64,000 nucleotides of DNA, from positions 2,093,632-2,157,631 of the forward strand of contig LNAC01000273.1 in NCBI GenBank assembly GCA_002007465.1. Direction: 5' to 3'. The notes beneath the pieces are model-generated. The model did no database searches. It had not been told where the DNA came from and saw nothing but the letters and a program-made list of their open reading frames with translations. Below are positions 11,931 through 21,870 of the stretch, one piece after another (position 1 is the stretch's first letter; each line of letters begins with the position of its first letter). A program made the translations under genes and the position numbers. Origin of the DNA: Ailurus styani. Its lineage: Eukaryota > Chordata > Mammalia > Carnivora > Ailuridae.

Positions 11931-12088
11931 AAATGATTGCTGATTTGAAATGAAGAGAATTCTTCATTTTCAGATATGTTCATTGATACCTTGGGTTTTA
12001 AAGGAAATGAGATACAAAATAATTGGGGCAAATTTACTATGTAGAAGATATTAAGGGGCCACTCCATAGAATTAACTTTAAGGGATGC

Positions 12089-12577
12089 TGTAGTAAGTGG
12101 AATAATGGCCCCACAAAATGTCCATATCCTAATTCTGTGAATATGTTAGATTACATAGCAAAGAGGAATTACGTTGTAAATGGATTTATGGTTGCAAATC
12201 AGCCAGCCTTAAATAGAGAAAGTATCCTGAATAATCTGGGTAGGCCCAATGTAATCACAAGTGTTCTCAAATGTGGAGAAGAGGGACAGAGGAGAGTCAG
12301 AGGAAGATGTTAATATGAAAGAAAGGTCAGAATACATAATTTTGCTGGTTTTAAAGATTGACCAAAGAATGGGCTGGCCTTGAAGCACTAGAAAAGACCT
12401 CCCCCAAAACAAACAAACAAACAAACAAACAAACAAACAAACAAAAACCTTGGTTTTAGCCCAATGAGATCCACTTTGGACTTCTGACTTCCAGAACCAT
12501 ACAGTAATACATTTATGTTGGTTAAGCTGCTAAATTTGTGGTGATTTATTACAGTAGCCACAGGAATCTGATACAGA
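12089..12577 (+). mobile_element. MaLR-type (MLT1-like) solo LTR
   Basis: Landmarks are GTGGAATAATGGCCCCACAA, 'ATGTCCATATCCTAATTCTG', 'GGGTAGGCCCAATGTAATCA', 'TTTTAGCCCAATGAGATCC', 'GGACTTCTGACTTCCAGAAC' and 'TTTATTACAGTAGCCACAGG'. The order is that of MaLR LTRs. A 96-codon frame at 12023-12313 is just the LTR read through. A (CAAA)n array (12409-12445) sits inside. Confidence 0.7.
12409..12446 (+). repeat. (CAAA)n microsatellite
   Basis: About nine perfect CAAA/ACAA units within the MaLR LTR. On the minus strand it gives a Leu/Phe/Val/Cys-repeat peptide in two frames, which explains the open frames there. Confidence 0.95.
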
Positions 12578-12733
12578 TAATTAGGACATTGATATAACAT
12601 CTGAGACAGAAGAATATAAGGAATAAATAACCCAAAGAATATTATTTCAGCCTCAAATATAAATATATGCCTTAAATAGTTCTAATCTGTGATAATTCTG
12701 TAGAATTGTTTTATATGTAAATCTCTTCTTGCC

Positions 12734-12938
12734 AGGACACCTGAGTAGCTCAGTTGGTTAAGCATCTGCCTTTGGCTTCAGTCAGGATCCCAGGACCCTG
12801 GGGTCTAGTTCTACCTCAGACTCCTTGCTCAGTGGAAGCCTGCTTCTCCCTCTGTTTGATGCTCCCCATGCTTGTGCACTCACATTCTCTCTCTGTCTGA
12901 CAAATAAAGAAATAAAATCTTTAAAAAATTTTTAAAAA
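12734..12938 (+). mobile_element. Carnivoran SINE, old and diverged
   Basis: Head AGGACACCTGAGTAGCTCAG, TTGGTTAAGCATCTGCC, degraded B box (GGGGTCTAG), AAATAAAGAAATAAAATC tail. Target duplication TAAATCTCTTCTTGCC (12718-12733) against TAAATCTTTCCTTGCC (12939-12954), two mismatches. Confidence 0.94.
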
Positions 12939-12959
12939 TAAATCTTTCCTTGCCTTTGA

Positions 12960-13110
12960 ATTGACCATCATAATGACCCTATATTCCCATTTTACAAATT
13001 AAAGAACTAAGTTTCAATATTCCCATTTTACAAATTAAATAACTAAGGTAGTAAGAAGTCTTAAGTTCTTTGTCAGAGACTGCACAACAAACAAGCAGCA
13101 GGTGCAACAC
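12960..13110 (-). mobile_element. MIR fragment with internal tandem duplication
   Basis: Two successive copies of ATATTCCCATTTTACAAATT (12981 and 13017, spacing 36) represent the antisense MIR motif 'ccccattttacagatgag'. They are followed by a degraded 'AACTAAGGTAGTAAGAAGTC' core. The 36-bp unit is duplicated once and the second copy continues into the MIR core. Confidence 0.55.
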
Positions 13111-13391
13111 AGGAAACACTAGGTGGTATATAGGAATGACAATCTCTACTTAAAGACTATAAAAATTATAAAATAGAATCATCACTAAATTGATAGCCAA
13201 TAAACCAATAAAAATATGTAGAAAATCACCTTCATGAGAAAGAATGGCCTCTGGTCTAGTTCCATTTGTTGGTATAATCAGTAGATCCAGAAGTGATCTA
13301 ATGTATTTTCACTTTTAAAGAAATATTTATTTTTTACTCAAAGAGATTTTGGCAAGCAACAGAAGCACAGAAAAGAGGAGGAGTTAAAAGG

Positions 13392-13455
13392 AAGCAAAAA
13401 AAAAAAACAACAAAAAACAAAAAACAAAAAACAAAAAAACAACAAAAAAAAAACA
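13392..13455 (+). repeat. (CAAAAA)n / A-rich low complexity
   Basis: A runs of 5-11 separated by single C residues over about 60 bases. No retroposon body is visible upstream. Confidence 0.9.
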
Positions 13456-13586
13456 TTGGCAAGCCTTTTTCAAGTGTCCAATATGTGAGAAAGAACTCTA
13501 ACTCAGAAACAATAATGTTTTATTTATCAAGCATTTGATCCTTTATTTGAGATACAGTTACCACTTATGGCAAAAGGAGATTATCC

Positions 13587-13772
13587 TGGGGCTCCTGGGT
13601 GGCTCCGTGGGTTAAGCCACTGCCTTTGGCTCAGGTCACGATCTCAGGGTTGAGGCCGCATCCAGCTCTCTGCTCAGTGGGGAGCCTGCTTCTTCCTCTC
13701 TGCCTGCCTCTCTGCCTACTTGTGGTCTCTCTCTCCCTCTGTCAATTAAATAAATAAAATCTTTAAAAAAAT
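13587..13772 (+). mobile_element. Carnivoran SINE with small internal deletion
   Basis: Head GGGCTCCTGGGTGGCTCCGT, then GGGTTAAGCCACTGCC. The segment between ATCTCAGGG and TTGAGGCC lacks about 11 bases that other copies have (TCCTGGGATCG). Tail AAATAAATAAAATCTTT. Target duplication GAGATTATCC at 13577-13586 and 13773-13782. Confidence 0.95.
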
Positions 13773-13867
13773 GAGATTATCCAATTCTTGGCACTCTGAT
13801 TCTATGTTCACCAATCAAACTTCTAAATTATTGTCACTGTTTCTCCAACTAATATTAAAACATTAAT

Positions 13868-13975
13868 AATAAACTTATGTATGCCCTATCTCAAGTCCTC
13901 ATAGCAATTCCATGAGTTTAGAACTTAGACACCGATTTTGCAGATTGCAAACAGATGCTTAAAGAATGGTACTTT
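13868..13975 (-). mobile_element. MIR fragment
   Basis: 'CAAGTCCTCATAGCAATTCC', 'GAACTTAGACACCGATTTTG' and 'CAGATTGCAAACAGATGCTT' follow the antisense MIR order 'aatcctcacaacaaccctatgag ... attttacagatgaggaaac'. Diverged. Confidence 0.5.
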
Positions 13976-14653
13976 TTCATCACATTCCTTTAATCCCCAT
14001 ACATTTTACTAGGGAAAATGTGCCACTTAGTGAGATTGTAGAGCCAGGTACTTCCCAGTAAAAATCAATAAATCTGCATTTTATTATTATAACTTAATTT
14101 TTGGTGTTTTGTGAACAAGTGCCTGGACATCCCCTTGAACCTGCACATCTTTTCAAATTATACCAGAGCCTGGGCCTTCCAATGGCAGGTTTTCCCAGAA
14201 TGGAAATAATGTAGCCTGGGAAAAGAGAGTGTGAAGCTGACATCATATAAGGCATGAGGGTTTAAGTAACTTTTGTGGGAAAGGTAATTTTTGGCTCATA
14301 CGTTAAGCAACAAAGGACTGAGACACAAAAGAGGAGCTGGAATAGGAAGCTTACCAGAAAAAATGCAGGACATTTGGTTAAATTTTACCATCAGATAAAC
14401 AGTGAATACATTTTCAGTATAGATACGTCTCAAATATCACATGCTAACCATCCTGTGAATGTGCACTACCCCTGTTCTGTAAAGGCCATACTTACATTTT
14501 AAGAGTATTCATTGTTTATTTGCAATTAAGGTTTAACTGTGTATCTTGCCTTTTATTTGTTAAACCTAAAGTGGATAATGGGCCCAAAGCATATTTGTAT
14601 GGAAATGTGTTGGTAAACAGTTTGGATGATGGATGTGAATCTGTTTTTCTGGT
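13976..14653. other. No gene or clear repeat recognised
   Basis: Includes a 75-codon plus frame (14275-14502) rich in Lys, His and Asn with no recognisable motif and no splice-like edges. I regard it as chance. Confidence 0.4.
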
Positions 14654-14668
14654 GAAAATCCAAGAATA

Positions 14669-14865
14669 GGGCGGCTCAGTGGGTTAAGGCCTCTGCTTTC
14701 AGCTCAGGTCATGATCTCAGCGTCCTGGGATCTAGGCCCGCATCGGGCTCTCTGCTCAGCAGGGAGCCTGCTTCCTCCTCTCTCTCTGCCTCTCTGCCTA
14801 CTTGTGATCTCTCTATCTCTGTGTCAAATAAAGAAATAAAATCTTAAAAAAAAATAAAAAAAAAA
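14669..14865 (+). mobile_element. Carnivoran SINE lacking its first bases
   Basis: Starts GGGCGGCTCAGTGGGTTAAG, so the usual GCGCCTGGGTG head has been shortened. Body and tail are those of the young sub-family. A perfect 15-bp target duplication, GAAAATCCAAGAATA, lies at 14654-14668 and 14866-14880. The perfect flanks mark a recent insertion, so the head loss arose during or soon after integration. Confidence 0.96.
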
Positions 14866-14934
14866 GAAAATCCAAGAATAACTATAATTTGAATTTGCAA
14901 GGCTGCATAAAGGCAGAACCATATAGTGCAGTAT

Positions 14935-15150
14935 TTCTGAGAATCTTTGGGCCTTGTAGTCCAACAGGCCTGGTCTGGCGTCCTGGCTCCTCCAACTCAC
15001 ACCCTATTAATGTGACCTTGGGCAAGTTGCTTAATTCTCTGAGTTTCAATGTGTTCCTATCTGAAAATGGAGATAGTAAGATCTTGGTGTTCTTATGAGG
15101 GTTAAATGAAATAACACACACAAAACAAATTTTAAAATACCATTGGGTAA
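14935..15150 (+). mobile_element. MIR SINE, near complete
   Basis: Best MIR in the window: 'GTGACCTTGGGCAAGTTGCT', 'TAATTCTCTGAGTTTCAATG', 'TGTTCCTATCTGAAAATGGA', 'GATAGTAAGATCTTGGTG' and 'ATGAGGGTTAAATGAAATAA' follow the consensus order. The open frames here (14882-15121 minus, 14889-15098 plus) are reads through this repeat. Confidence 0.8.
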
Positions 15151-16184
15151 TAGGCTACCTTTTTTTTTTAACCTATTTGAGAATAAATAGCAATTGAACA
15201 CATGCCATAAACACATTGTTGAAAATTGCAGGTAGAATACACACTCAACATGGAATCCTTGATACACTTAAAACAGAAACTGTCTAAAAGCCTGAGAGTT
15301 GAGAGGTGGAGACTCTTATCTGTCATTTTATACCTTAATGCAGTGGGAAAACTGTTGTTTCATTTTTCTTTTTTATTCTGTACCTGGATTGTTTATTGAA
15401 ATTGTTGAACAAGAAACCATCTAGTGGTCTCTGTTGAACCTCAATGTCAGACTTCCTTATAATCAATACTAAAATTAATTTTATTTCAGAGACCTCAGGG
15501 GGCAGAATAGAGCATGTGAGAGCTTCAGGAGCAGCATACTTTGCAGCTTCTCAGACACTTCAGTGTCTGAAATAGAAACAGGGAAGCCAGAAGATGTACA
15601 AGTTGAGCTGTCTGTTCCATCACTGTATTTGTCAACAAGGGAGTCAGTAAATTTTTGGAGACCTCCTTCCTAAGAGAACTGCCCTCTCTTCAGTGACTTC
15701 TCAGCTCCCCAGAGTTTTATTAGCAGTAAAATATTCAGAGTTCATCATCATACAAATTTAATTCTCAAAGAATAATCAGTCAATGTTATTGACACTATCA
15801 GCAGGTTAATTAAGAATTCTGCACATGGTGATGTTAAGAAAGCTAACATATTTTCAATATCAACTGTCATTACTGAAGCCAAAAGCGTAACAGATGTTTG
15901 TTCAATAATACTCAGATATGTTGTGGATTGGTGTGGGACAATAAATATCTATTCTAAACATTAAAATCTAGTATTGGAAAAAAAAAGCTTTCCAGACCAC
16001 TCTTACTGTTCTTAGATACAATTGTATTTCTCCGGTGGGAAAAAAATTATAAGCTATTTACAAATAGATGTTGCATTGAATCATGCAGAACAACACTTTC
16101 ATTTGATTGTAGTTTAAAAAACAATGAGAAATATAAAATGCAATCTGTACCCAGTACTGGAAATCACCTTAATACTGAAATGTT
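15151..16184. other. No gene recognised; one short palindrome
   Basis: AT-rich DNA. The notable feature is a 20-bp near-perfect inverted repeat at 15551-15570 (9-bp arms TCAGACACT/AGTGTCTGA around two bases). Confidence 0.45.
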
Positions 16185-16300
16185 GGAGAGTCAGCTTCAA
16201 GTCCAGATTTTGCCACTGAAAACATTATGATATTACATTATCTGACCTTCAGTTTTCAGAATGTCTAGGGAGAATGGGTAAGTTTTTCAGCATGTTGGGC
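16185..16300 (+). mobile_element. MIR-like fragment
   Basis: 'GAGAGTCAGCTTCAAGTCCA', 'GATTTTGCCACTGAAAA', 'ATCTGACCTTCAGTTTTCAG' and 'AATGGGTAAG' follow MIR order with heavy decay. Confidence 0.45.
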
Positions 16301-16334
16301 TAGTGAACATGTTTTAAAGATAGATAGAAATTAT

Positions 16335-16460
16335 CTTAATTCTTGGCAACAGTAACTACCTGCTGTGTGTTACTTAGCCACTTGGAGTCTTATTTTCCTC
16401 TTTTGGAAAGTAGGGATCATAAGAGCAGTTACTGGAGTGAGTTTCTGAGACCTGCAGGAA
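16335..16460 (+). mobile_element. MIR-like fragment
   Basis: 'CTACCTGCTGTGTGTTACTT', 'AGCCACTTGGAGTCTTATTT', 'TCCTCTTTTGGAAAGTAGGG' and 'ATCATAAGAGCAG' match the MIR core and 3' order. The overlapping 92-codon plus frame (16343-16621) begins in this repeat and is probably chance. Confidence 0.5.
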
Positions 16461-16884
16461 CAGCGTTGATCATGGTGGGGAGCATGGGGCAAGAGCTTGA
16501 GAAGAATGGTCCCAGTTCTTCTCTTCCTTCGTATTCCTTCTCTCCCACAGCTTTGTTGACCAAAGTCTGTGATTTTCACTGTCATATAGGATTAATACTT
16601 TGTTTAGATGTAATAATATAAAGGCGTTCATGTACTTTTATATCCCTATACAATTTATCCTTTACTATGAAATATCAACTAAGCACTTATAAAGAAAGTA
16701 AGTTTATTATGAGAATTTGTAAGTTACATTCAATACAATAATGAACGTAGTAAAATAGAAAACTTAAGAATGGCTTACCAAAATTATAGTATGAGTTAGA
16801 TATAATTACTTGCCCATTTAGAAGAATTAAGTGAAAAGAGAGCCATTTCCATCTGGATAGTTCACCACTAACATCTCGATGTTG
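16461..16884. other. No gene or clear repeat recognised
   Basis: AT-rich. An 82-codon minus frame spans 16687-16935 but has no recognisable motif. Confidence 0.4.
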
Positions 16885-17215
16885 GCCTGTGAAACTTGGA
16901 AGTTGTGTAGATTGTAGAGACGGTAGAAAGAGCATCGTACACAGACAAAAGCATAGCAGAGACCCTGAGCTTGAAAGCAGCTAGAAATGCACAGGGATAT
17001 GCAAATACTCAGTTTTGGCGGGAGCACAGAGTACAAGAAAAGGAAGAGTGGGAGGTAAGCCTGGGAAAAGAGCTTGGCAGGAGCTTTTGGAGAGCCTTCA
17101 ACGGATTAAAGGAGTTGGAAATGTTTTCAGTTAATGCTGGGAAATCATCGAAGGTTTTCCAGTTGGAGTTGGGAAAGTACGTGATCAGAATTTCACTGAA
17201 GGATCATTAGCCTGC
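16885..17215 (-). mobile_element. Probable L2 LINE remnant
   Basis: 'AGCAGAGACCCTGAGCTTGA', 'AAGAAAAGGAAGAGTGGGAG', 'TTTTGGAGAGCCTTCAACGG' and 'GTACGTGATCAGAATTTCAC' can be laid along antisense L2 ('caaaggccctgagg ... ccattggagggttttgagc ... gacatgatc'). Diverged, lower certainty. Confidence 0.4.
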
Positions 17216-17580
17216 AGTATCGAATTATATAGATTAGAACAGGAGGACACTAGAGGCCGGGAAAGACTTTAAAGGAGCATTTGACAGTTAGGGTAGACAA
17301 TATTAAATTCATATACCTGAGCAGTGGAATTAACAAGAAAGAGGTGGTTAAAAGAATTATCAGATATTTGTTACAATTCTCAAGCACTCTAAGTGCTTTA
17401 GTTATCCCCAGAAGCTATGTTCGTTCATGTCTTTGGGGCTTTTTATGTTCTATTTCATCTTCCTGGAATTTTTTTTTCCACTTCCTCTTCTGGTGAAATT
17501 CTACTCATCCTCTTAGAAACAACTCCCTTATTTCTCTCTTTTGGAAGCCTTCCTTGACTGTGTATGATTAATTTGATTTT
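17216..17580. other. No gene or clear repeat recognised
   Basis: Pyrimidine-rich toward its end. A 71-codon plus frame (17281-17496) shows no domain. Confidence 0.4.
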
Positions 17581-18251
17581 TAAAAATGTATTCAATACCT
17601 ATCATACACCAGGTATCATTGTAAATATAGCGCTCATTCTACCTTCTAAGTAGTTTTTTTCTACTGAAGAAGATGAATAACTATAAAACTATTACAAGGA
17701 CTTGTTCATTCATTATAAAAGCAAATGTATATTGAGATCCTATGGTGACCCAGGTACTATTCTTCTAGATACTAGATAGACAGAAATATGTGAAAGAGAC
17801 AAGAATTTTGACTCAATAAATGTTACATTTTATTATTGCTATAGGCTGGCAGTGACTGGCATAGAGTTTTTTTTAAGTCAAATAAATTAAAAATATAATT
17901 TTATTTAGTAATGAATGTTCGTATAAGAGTATAAATTCAGAATTCATTCACAGAGTAGGTATTCTGATTTCTATGAAACGATTAGGAAAGGCATTTAGAT
18001 GGAGAAGCAAAGATCCAATTAATAAAATGGAGCAAGCATAACTAGAGTCAATGGAAAAGGAGTATAGGAAAGAGAAAATCCTGGAGGGGGACTAACCTGA
18101 TATCCCTGAAGGAAAATGGTCTAATTACTTTAGTGAGTGAAGGTTTAGAGGGTTTTGAAATGAGATCAAAAGAGTGGGCTGACTCTTATAAGACCTCACA
18201 AGCTTTGGTAGAGAGTTTGGATTGTTTTCCTAAGTGTAAATGAAAGTCATT

Positions 18252-18739
18252 TCATAGCAGCAATGTCCACAATTGCCAAACCGTGGAAAGAGCTGAGATG
18301 CCCTTCAACAGACAAATGGATAAAGAAGATGTGGTCCATATATACAATGGAATATTATGCAGCCATCAGAAAGGAGGAATACCCAACTATTGTATCAACA
18401 TGGACAGGTCTGGAGGAGATTATGCTGAGTGAAATAAATCAAGAAGAGAAAGTCAATTATCATATATTTTCACTTACTTGTGGAACATAGGGATAAAATG
18501 AAGGACATTAGGAAAAGGAAAGGAAAAGTGAATTGGAGTAAATTGGAGGGGGAGGTGAAAGATGATAGACGGTGAATTATGAGAAACAAACTGAGGGTTA
18601 TGGAGGTGGGGGGATGGGTGAGCCTGGTAGTGGGTATCAAGGAGGGCACGTATTTCGTGGAGCACTGAGTGTGATGCATAAACAATGAATCTTGGAACAC
18701 TGAAAAAATAAAATAAAATTAAGATGTTAAAGAAAAAAA
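18252..18739 (+). mobile_element. 5'-truncated carnivoran L1 3' end
   Basis: The last part of L1 ORF2 is followed by a G-rich 3' UTR ('AGAAACAAACTGAGGGTTAT', 'GGAGGTGGGGGGATGGGTGA', 'AAGGAGGGCACGTATTTCGT') and an AATAAAATAAAATTAA-rich tail. Target duplication AAAGTCATT lies at 18243-18251 and 18740-18748. The 3' UTR is of the carnivoran L1 type, younger than the other L1 pieces here. It sits inside the antisense L2. Confidence 0.9.
18263..18490 (+). pseudogene. L1 ORF2 C-terminal fragment
   Basis: An open stretch of 75 codons covers the extreme C-terminal part of the L1 ORF2 protein (residues with MEYYAAI and the Trp-Thr-Gly-Leu-Glu-Glu area), ending at the ORF2 stop. The endonuclease and reverse transcriptase domains are absent because of 5' truncation, so it cannot encode a working retrotransposase. 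Many short L1 copies in mammals have exactly this form. Confidence 0.85.
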
Positions 18740-19525
18740 AAAGTCATTAGAAGGCATAAGTAACCAAAGTAAGTAAGTAAATGCTTATGTCCTTACAGGA
18801 TTGCTCTGGATGCTGGATAGAGGGCTGGCTTTAGAGAGAAAGAGTAAAAACTTGGAGATTATTTAGGAGGCAATCACAGGAGTCCAAGCAAGACATGATA
18901 ATGTACTTTGGGTTTGAGTGAAGGCAATGGGGTTGGAGAGAAGTGGAAAAGTTGGAGAAACATTTCTGAGGTTGCATTTGAGGACAGATGGAGCGGGAAG
19001 AATCAAGGATTTTGCTTAAATAAAGTGGGTGGATAACAGTTACCAAGAAGGGAGATACTGGTGATGGGAAAGACTTGAGGAATACTTGGGAATTATTCTG
19101 GAGTTTGCATAATTTTGAGATTTATCTCAGAAAACTGAAAGGTGATATCAAGTTAGTAGTTAGAGATTTTGAGGCTGGGGCTCCAGGGAGGAATTGAGAT
19201 GTGAGATATACAAGTTTGATAGACATCTGTTTATAAATGCATTCATAGCCAGTGGATTAGCTAAGACTGACAAATTCAATACTATGAATAGAGGAGATAA
19301 AGTGCTCCATGACCAAAGCCTTACATAAAACCAAATATTTAAGGATGCCATAGAGGAGAAGAATAGAATAGAGGGAGCTGAGGGATAAAACCCAATTTGC
19401 AACATGGAGGTTATCAGCTGACCTTGACAACGATTGCTTCAGTAGAGCTGTGGGGAAGAAAAACTGTTCAGCATGAATTGAATATTTGAATTTAAAATGA
19501 GAGAAAGTACAATAAAAGAGCTAAA

Positions 19526-19721
19526 ACAGGGCCCCTGGGTGGCTCAGTGGGTTAAGGCCTCTGCTTTCAGCTCAGGTCATGATCTCAGCGTCCTGGGATC
19601 GAGGCCCGCATCGGGCTCTCTGCTCAGCAGGGAGCCTGCTTCCTCCTCTCTCTGTCTGCCTCTCTGCCTACTTGTAATCTCTCTCTCTCTGTGTCAAATA
19701 AATAAATAAAATCTTAAAAAA
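19526..19721 (+). mobile_element. Carnivoran SINE, full length, young
   Basis: Head AGGGCCCCTGGGTGGCTCAG, GGGTTAAGGCCTCTGC variant, AAATAAATAAATAAAATC-TTA(n) tail. Target duplication AAAAGAGCTAAA at 19514-19525 and 19722-19733, perfect. Shares the diagnostic CTCAGCGTCCTGG with the copy at 14669, so both probably came from the same source lineage. Confidence 0.96.
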
Positions 19722-19845
19722 AAAAGAGCTAAACCAATTACATATTGTGATGTCCTTCTTGATCAATCCATACATATTCCTTCCTGTGGCACTTGATTAT
19801 GTTATAATGAAGTTATTTTTGGTAAAAAAACAAATAAACAAAGCA

Positions 19846-19873
19846 TACACACACACACACACACACACACACT
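19846..19873 (+). repeat. (CA)n microsatellite
   Basis: Fourteen uninterrupted AC/CA dinucleotides. Length likely varies between individuals. Confidence 0.95.
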
Positions 19874-20089
19874 AAAACAAGGCTATAGAAGGTTACTGAA
19901 AAGTGGATAATGTGGAACAGGAGGGAGTAAATGAACAGAAAGTAGTTTTTAAAAGAAATTTGATGAGAAAGGGAAGAACAAGTATTCTAGTTTGAGAGAT
20001 TAGCAGTTTAAAGTAAATGTGCTAAAAAGATTGTGAAAAATTCAGCATGCTGGTGTGTAAAGTTATAGAGACTCTGATCATCCCATTGG

Positions 20090-20567
20090 TCAGACATCAT
20101 TTCCTGCCTGATCCACTATAAAAACCTTCTTGACTGGTCTCCCTGCATTCATTCTTGCTACTTCCCAATCAATTGTCTAAGGCATAGCCATAATTGTCTC
20201 TAAAGCGTTCAAATTTGATAAGGCCATTCATCTTATCAATTTTACATAACAATTAAGTCCAAAGACATTAACATGGCTTATGGGAGCTTGTTAATCTTTC
20301 ATATTCTTTAGATCTTAGTGTCTCCATCTTCTCCTTGATAGTAGTAATTTTTCTGACTCATGAACTCTTGATTTACACCTTTATGTATCTCAGAATGTTG
20401 GGTATTTCTCTTATAATGATCACTGCATTTTCTTTTCTCTGAATTTCCCATTCTCACTAACAGGTGGTAATTTCTATCAGGGCAAGGACCACATCTGTCT
20501 TACATATGCAGTTCACACAGAACCAGGTACTCTACTACCTCAAAAAGTAATTGTTGAATGAATGAAT
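20090..20567 (+). mobile_element. L2 LINE 3' end
   Basis: Ends with a readable L2 3' terminus: 'CAGGGCAAGGACCACATCTG', 'AGAACCAGGTACTCTACTAC' and 'TAATTGTTGAATGAATGAAT'. Upstream, 'CTTCTTGACTGGTCTCCCTG', 'CATTCATTCTTGCTACTTCC' and 'GTCTAAGGCATAGCCATAA' keep the L2 order. Confidence 0.75.
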
Positions 20568-20706
20568 GACTAAATCCCATGTACAATGATGGATTTATGA
20601 TGTAAAAAGGAGGGATATAAAGTCCAGGCAGAGTTGGGATGATGTAAGATCCCAATCATAAGGGGATAAAGTGGGCAAAGAAGAGAAAATATAAGGTTCA
20701 GAACAC

Positions 20707-20761
20707 AGAAATACAATTCTTTCTAGAAATACAATTTCTTTCTAGAAATACAGTTCTATCT
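20707..20761 (+). repeat. Three-copy 18-19 bp tandem repeat
   Basis: Units AGAAATACAATTCTTTCT (20707-20724), a 19-bp version with one extra T (20725-20743), and AGAAATACAGTTCTATCT (20744-20761). Imperfect, internal to otherwise unassigned DNA. Confidence 0.95.
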
Positions 20762-20769
20762 AGAGGATA

Positions 20770-21285
20770 ATTCTCCCCCAATCCAAACATATAGACAACT
20801 CTTATTTATTTTTTAAAACCCAAGCTGAGAGGCTTTTCACAACCCCTCACTCCTCATCCCCACCCAGATGTAAGTAACCACTGTATCCTTATATCTTTAA
20901 ATAGATTTTTTTTTTAATGTGTTGATGAACTTACTGCATTGTATTATAGTTTATCCATAAATTACTTACGGATACCTCATGGTAAAAACTGTAACATTCA
21001 TTTCTCTTTTTTTTTAAGATTTTTATTTATTTGTTTATTTGACACAGAGAGAGAGATCACAAGTAGGCAGAAAGGCAAGGGGAATCAAGCTCCCCACTGA
21101 ATGGAGAGCCCAATGAGGGGCTCAATCCCAGGACCCTGAGATCATGACCTGAGCCAAAGACAGAGGCTTAACCCACTGAGCCACCCAGGAACCCCTGTAA
21201 TATTCATTTCTATAGTTCCAATATCTCACACAGACCTCCCCTACAGTAAAAATTCAATTACATATTAATTGAACAGATTATTGAC
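20770..21285 (+). mobile_element. Second L2-like 3' remnant, split by a SINE
   Basis: 'CCCAAGCTGAGAGGCTTTTC', 'CTTACTGCATTGTATTATAG' and, after the SINE, 'CAGACCTCCCCTACAGTAAA' and 'ATTACATATTAATTGAACAG' follow the L2 3' order ('ctcagctcaaatgtcacc ... cacatagtaggtgctcaataaa'). More decayed than the L2 just upstream. Confidence 0.4.
21006..21195 (-). mobile_element. Carnivoran SINE
   Basis: Minus-strand head GGTTCCTGGGTGGCTCAGTG, GGGTTAAGCCTCTGTC, body with a short deletion, T(9) tail on the plus strand. Target duplication TGTAACATTCATTTCT (20990-21005) against TGTAATATTCATTTCT (21196-21211), one mismatch. Confidence 0.95.
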
Positions 21286-21519
21286 TATTCCTAATAAGAA
21301 AAAAAATCAAAGCATGATCATATGTCAGAAATGGAAGGGCAGGGCAAAGGTGGGGTGCTTGAAGAGGATAGAAGCAGTTTCCCACCATTGTTCTTTGGAG
21401 TATGCTAAGGACTCAACTAGAAACTAATAAAAGAATTGATAAGCAATTGGAAACGAAGTTGGGATTGATGTTGTTGACTGTGCAGGAGAATAAATTGATC
21501 TAGTTTTTTTCACTAGTGC

Positions 21520-21870
21520 TTTGTTGAATGCATACAACTCATGACAATATTTTAGGTACCAAAGATGAAAAGATGAATAATACAGTCTCAGATGTTTAGA
21601 GATTTACGAGCAGTTTCATGATGTTCACAAGTAGAGTAGCCATGGGAAAAACAGTAGTCAGTAGGGTTTCACAAATATGTATCTTATTAGAGTTAGTAAG
21701 ACTTGCTTAGGATTGGGAAGCCTCTGCTGCTAAGAAAGCATGATTGCAAAGACTGGCCCTGGGGTTTGGGCTAGAAAGGAGGCATGGGACATGAAACAGA
21801 AAGTGGCATTTCAAATGAGTAGAGACAGATAGAGGACATGCTGAGCAGGGTCAACAGGAGTAAGAAAATG
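21520..21870 (-). mobile_element. Possible L2-like LINE remnant
   Basis: 'ATTTTAGGTACCAAAGATGA', 'AAAGATGAATAATACAGTCT', 'AAGACTGGCCCTGGGGTTTG' and 'AAAGGAGGCATGGGACATGA' suggest the antisense L2 order. Weak. Confidence 0.3.

Larger units (their letters stand above)
17581..19410 (-). mobile_element. L2 LINE, reverse orientation, interrupted by an L1
   Basis: Antisense L2 can be followed from 'AATACCTATCATACACCAGG' through 'CACAAGCTTTGGTAGAGAGT' and 'TTGGATTGTTTTCCTAAGTG' to 18251. It resumes at 18749 with 'AGAAGGCATAAG', 'GGAGGCAATCACAGGAGTCC', 'AATCAAGGATTTTGCTT' and 'TGAGATGTGAGATATACAAG'. The 488-bp L1 insertion accounts for the gap. No intact reverse transcriptase frame survives. Confidence 0.65.

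Noticed and set aside
12209..12600. Minus-strand frames with Cys-Leu-Phe-Val repeats
   Set aside because: Produced by the (CAAA)n array inside a MaLR LTR.
16343..16621. 92-codon plus-strand frame with a Ser/Pro-rich part
   Set aside because: Begins in a MIR remnant and shows no domain or splice structure.
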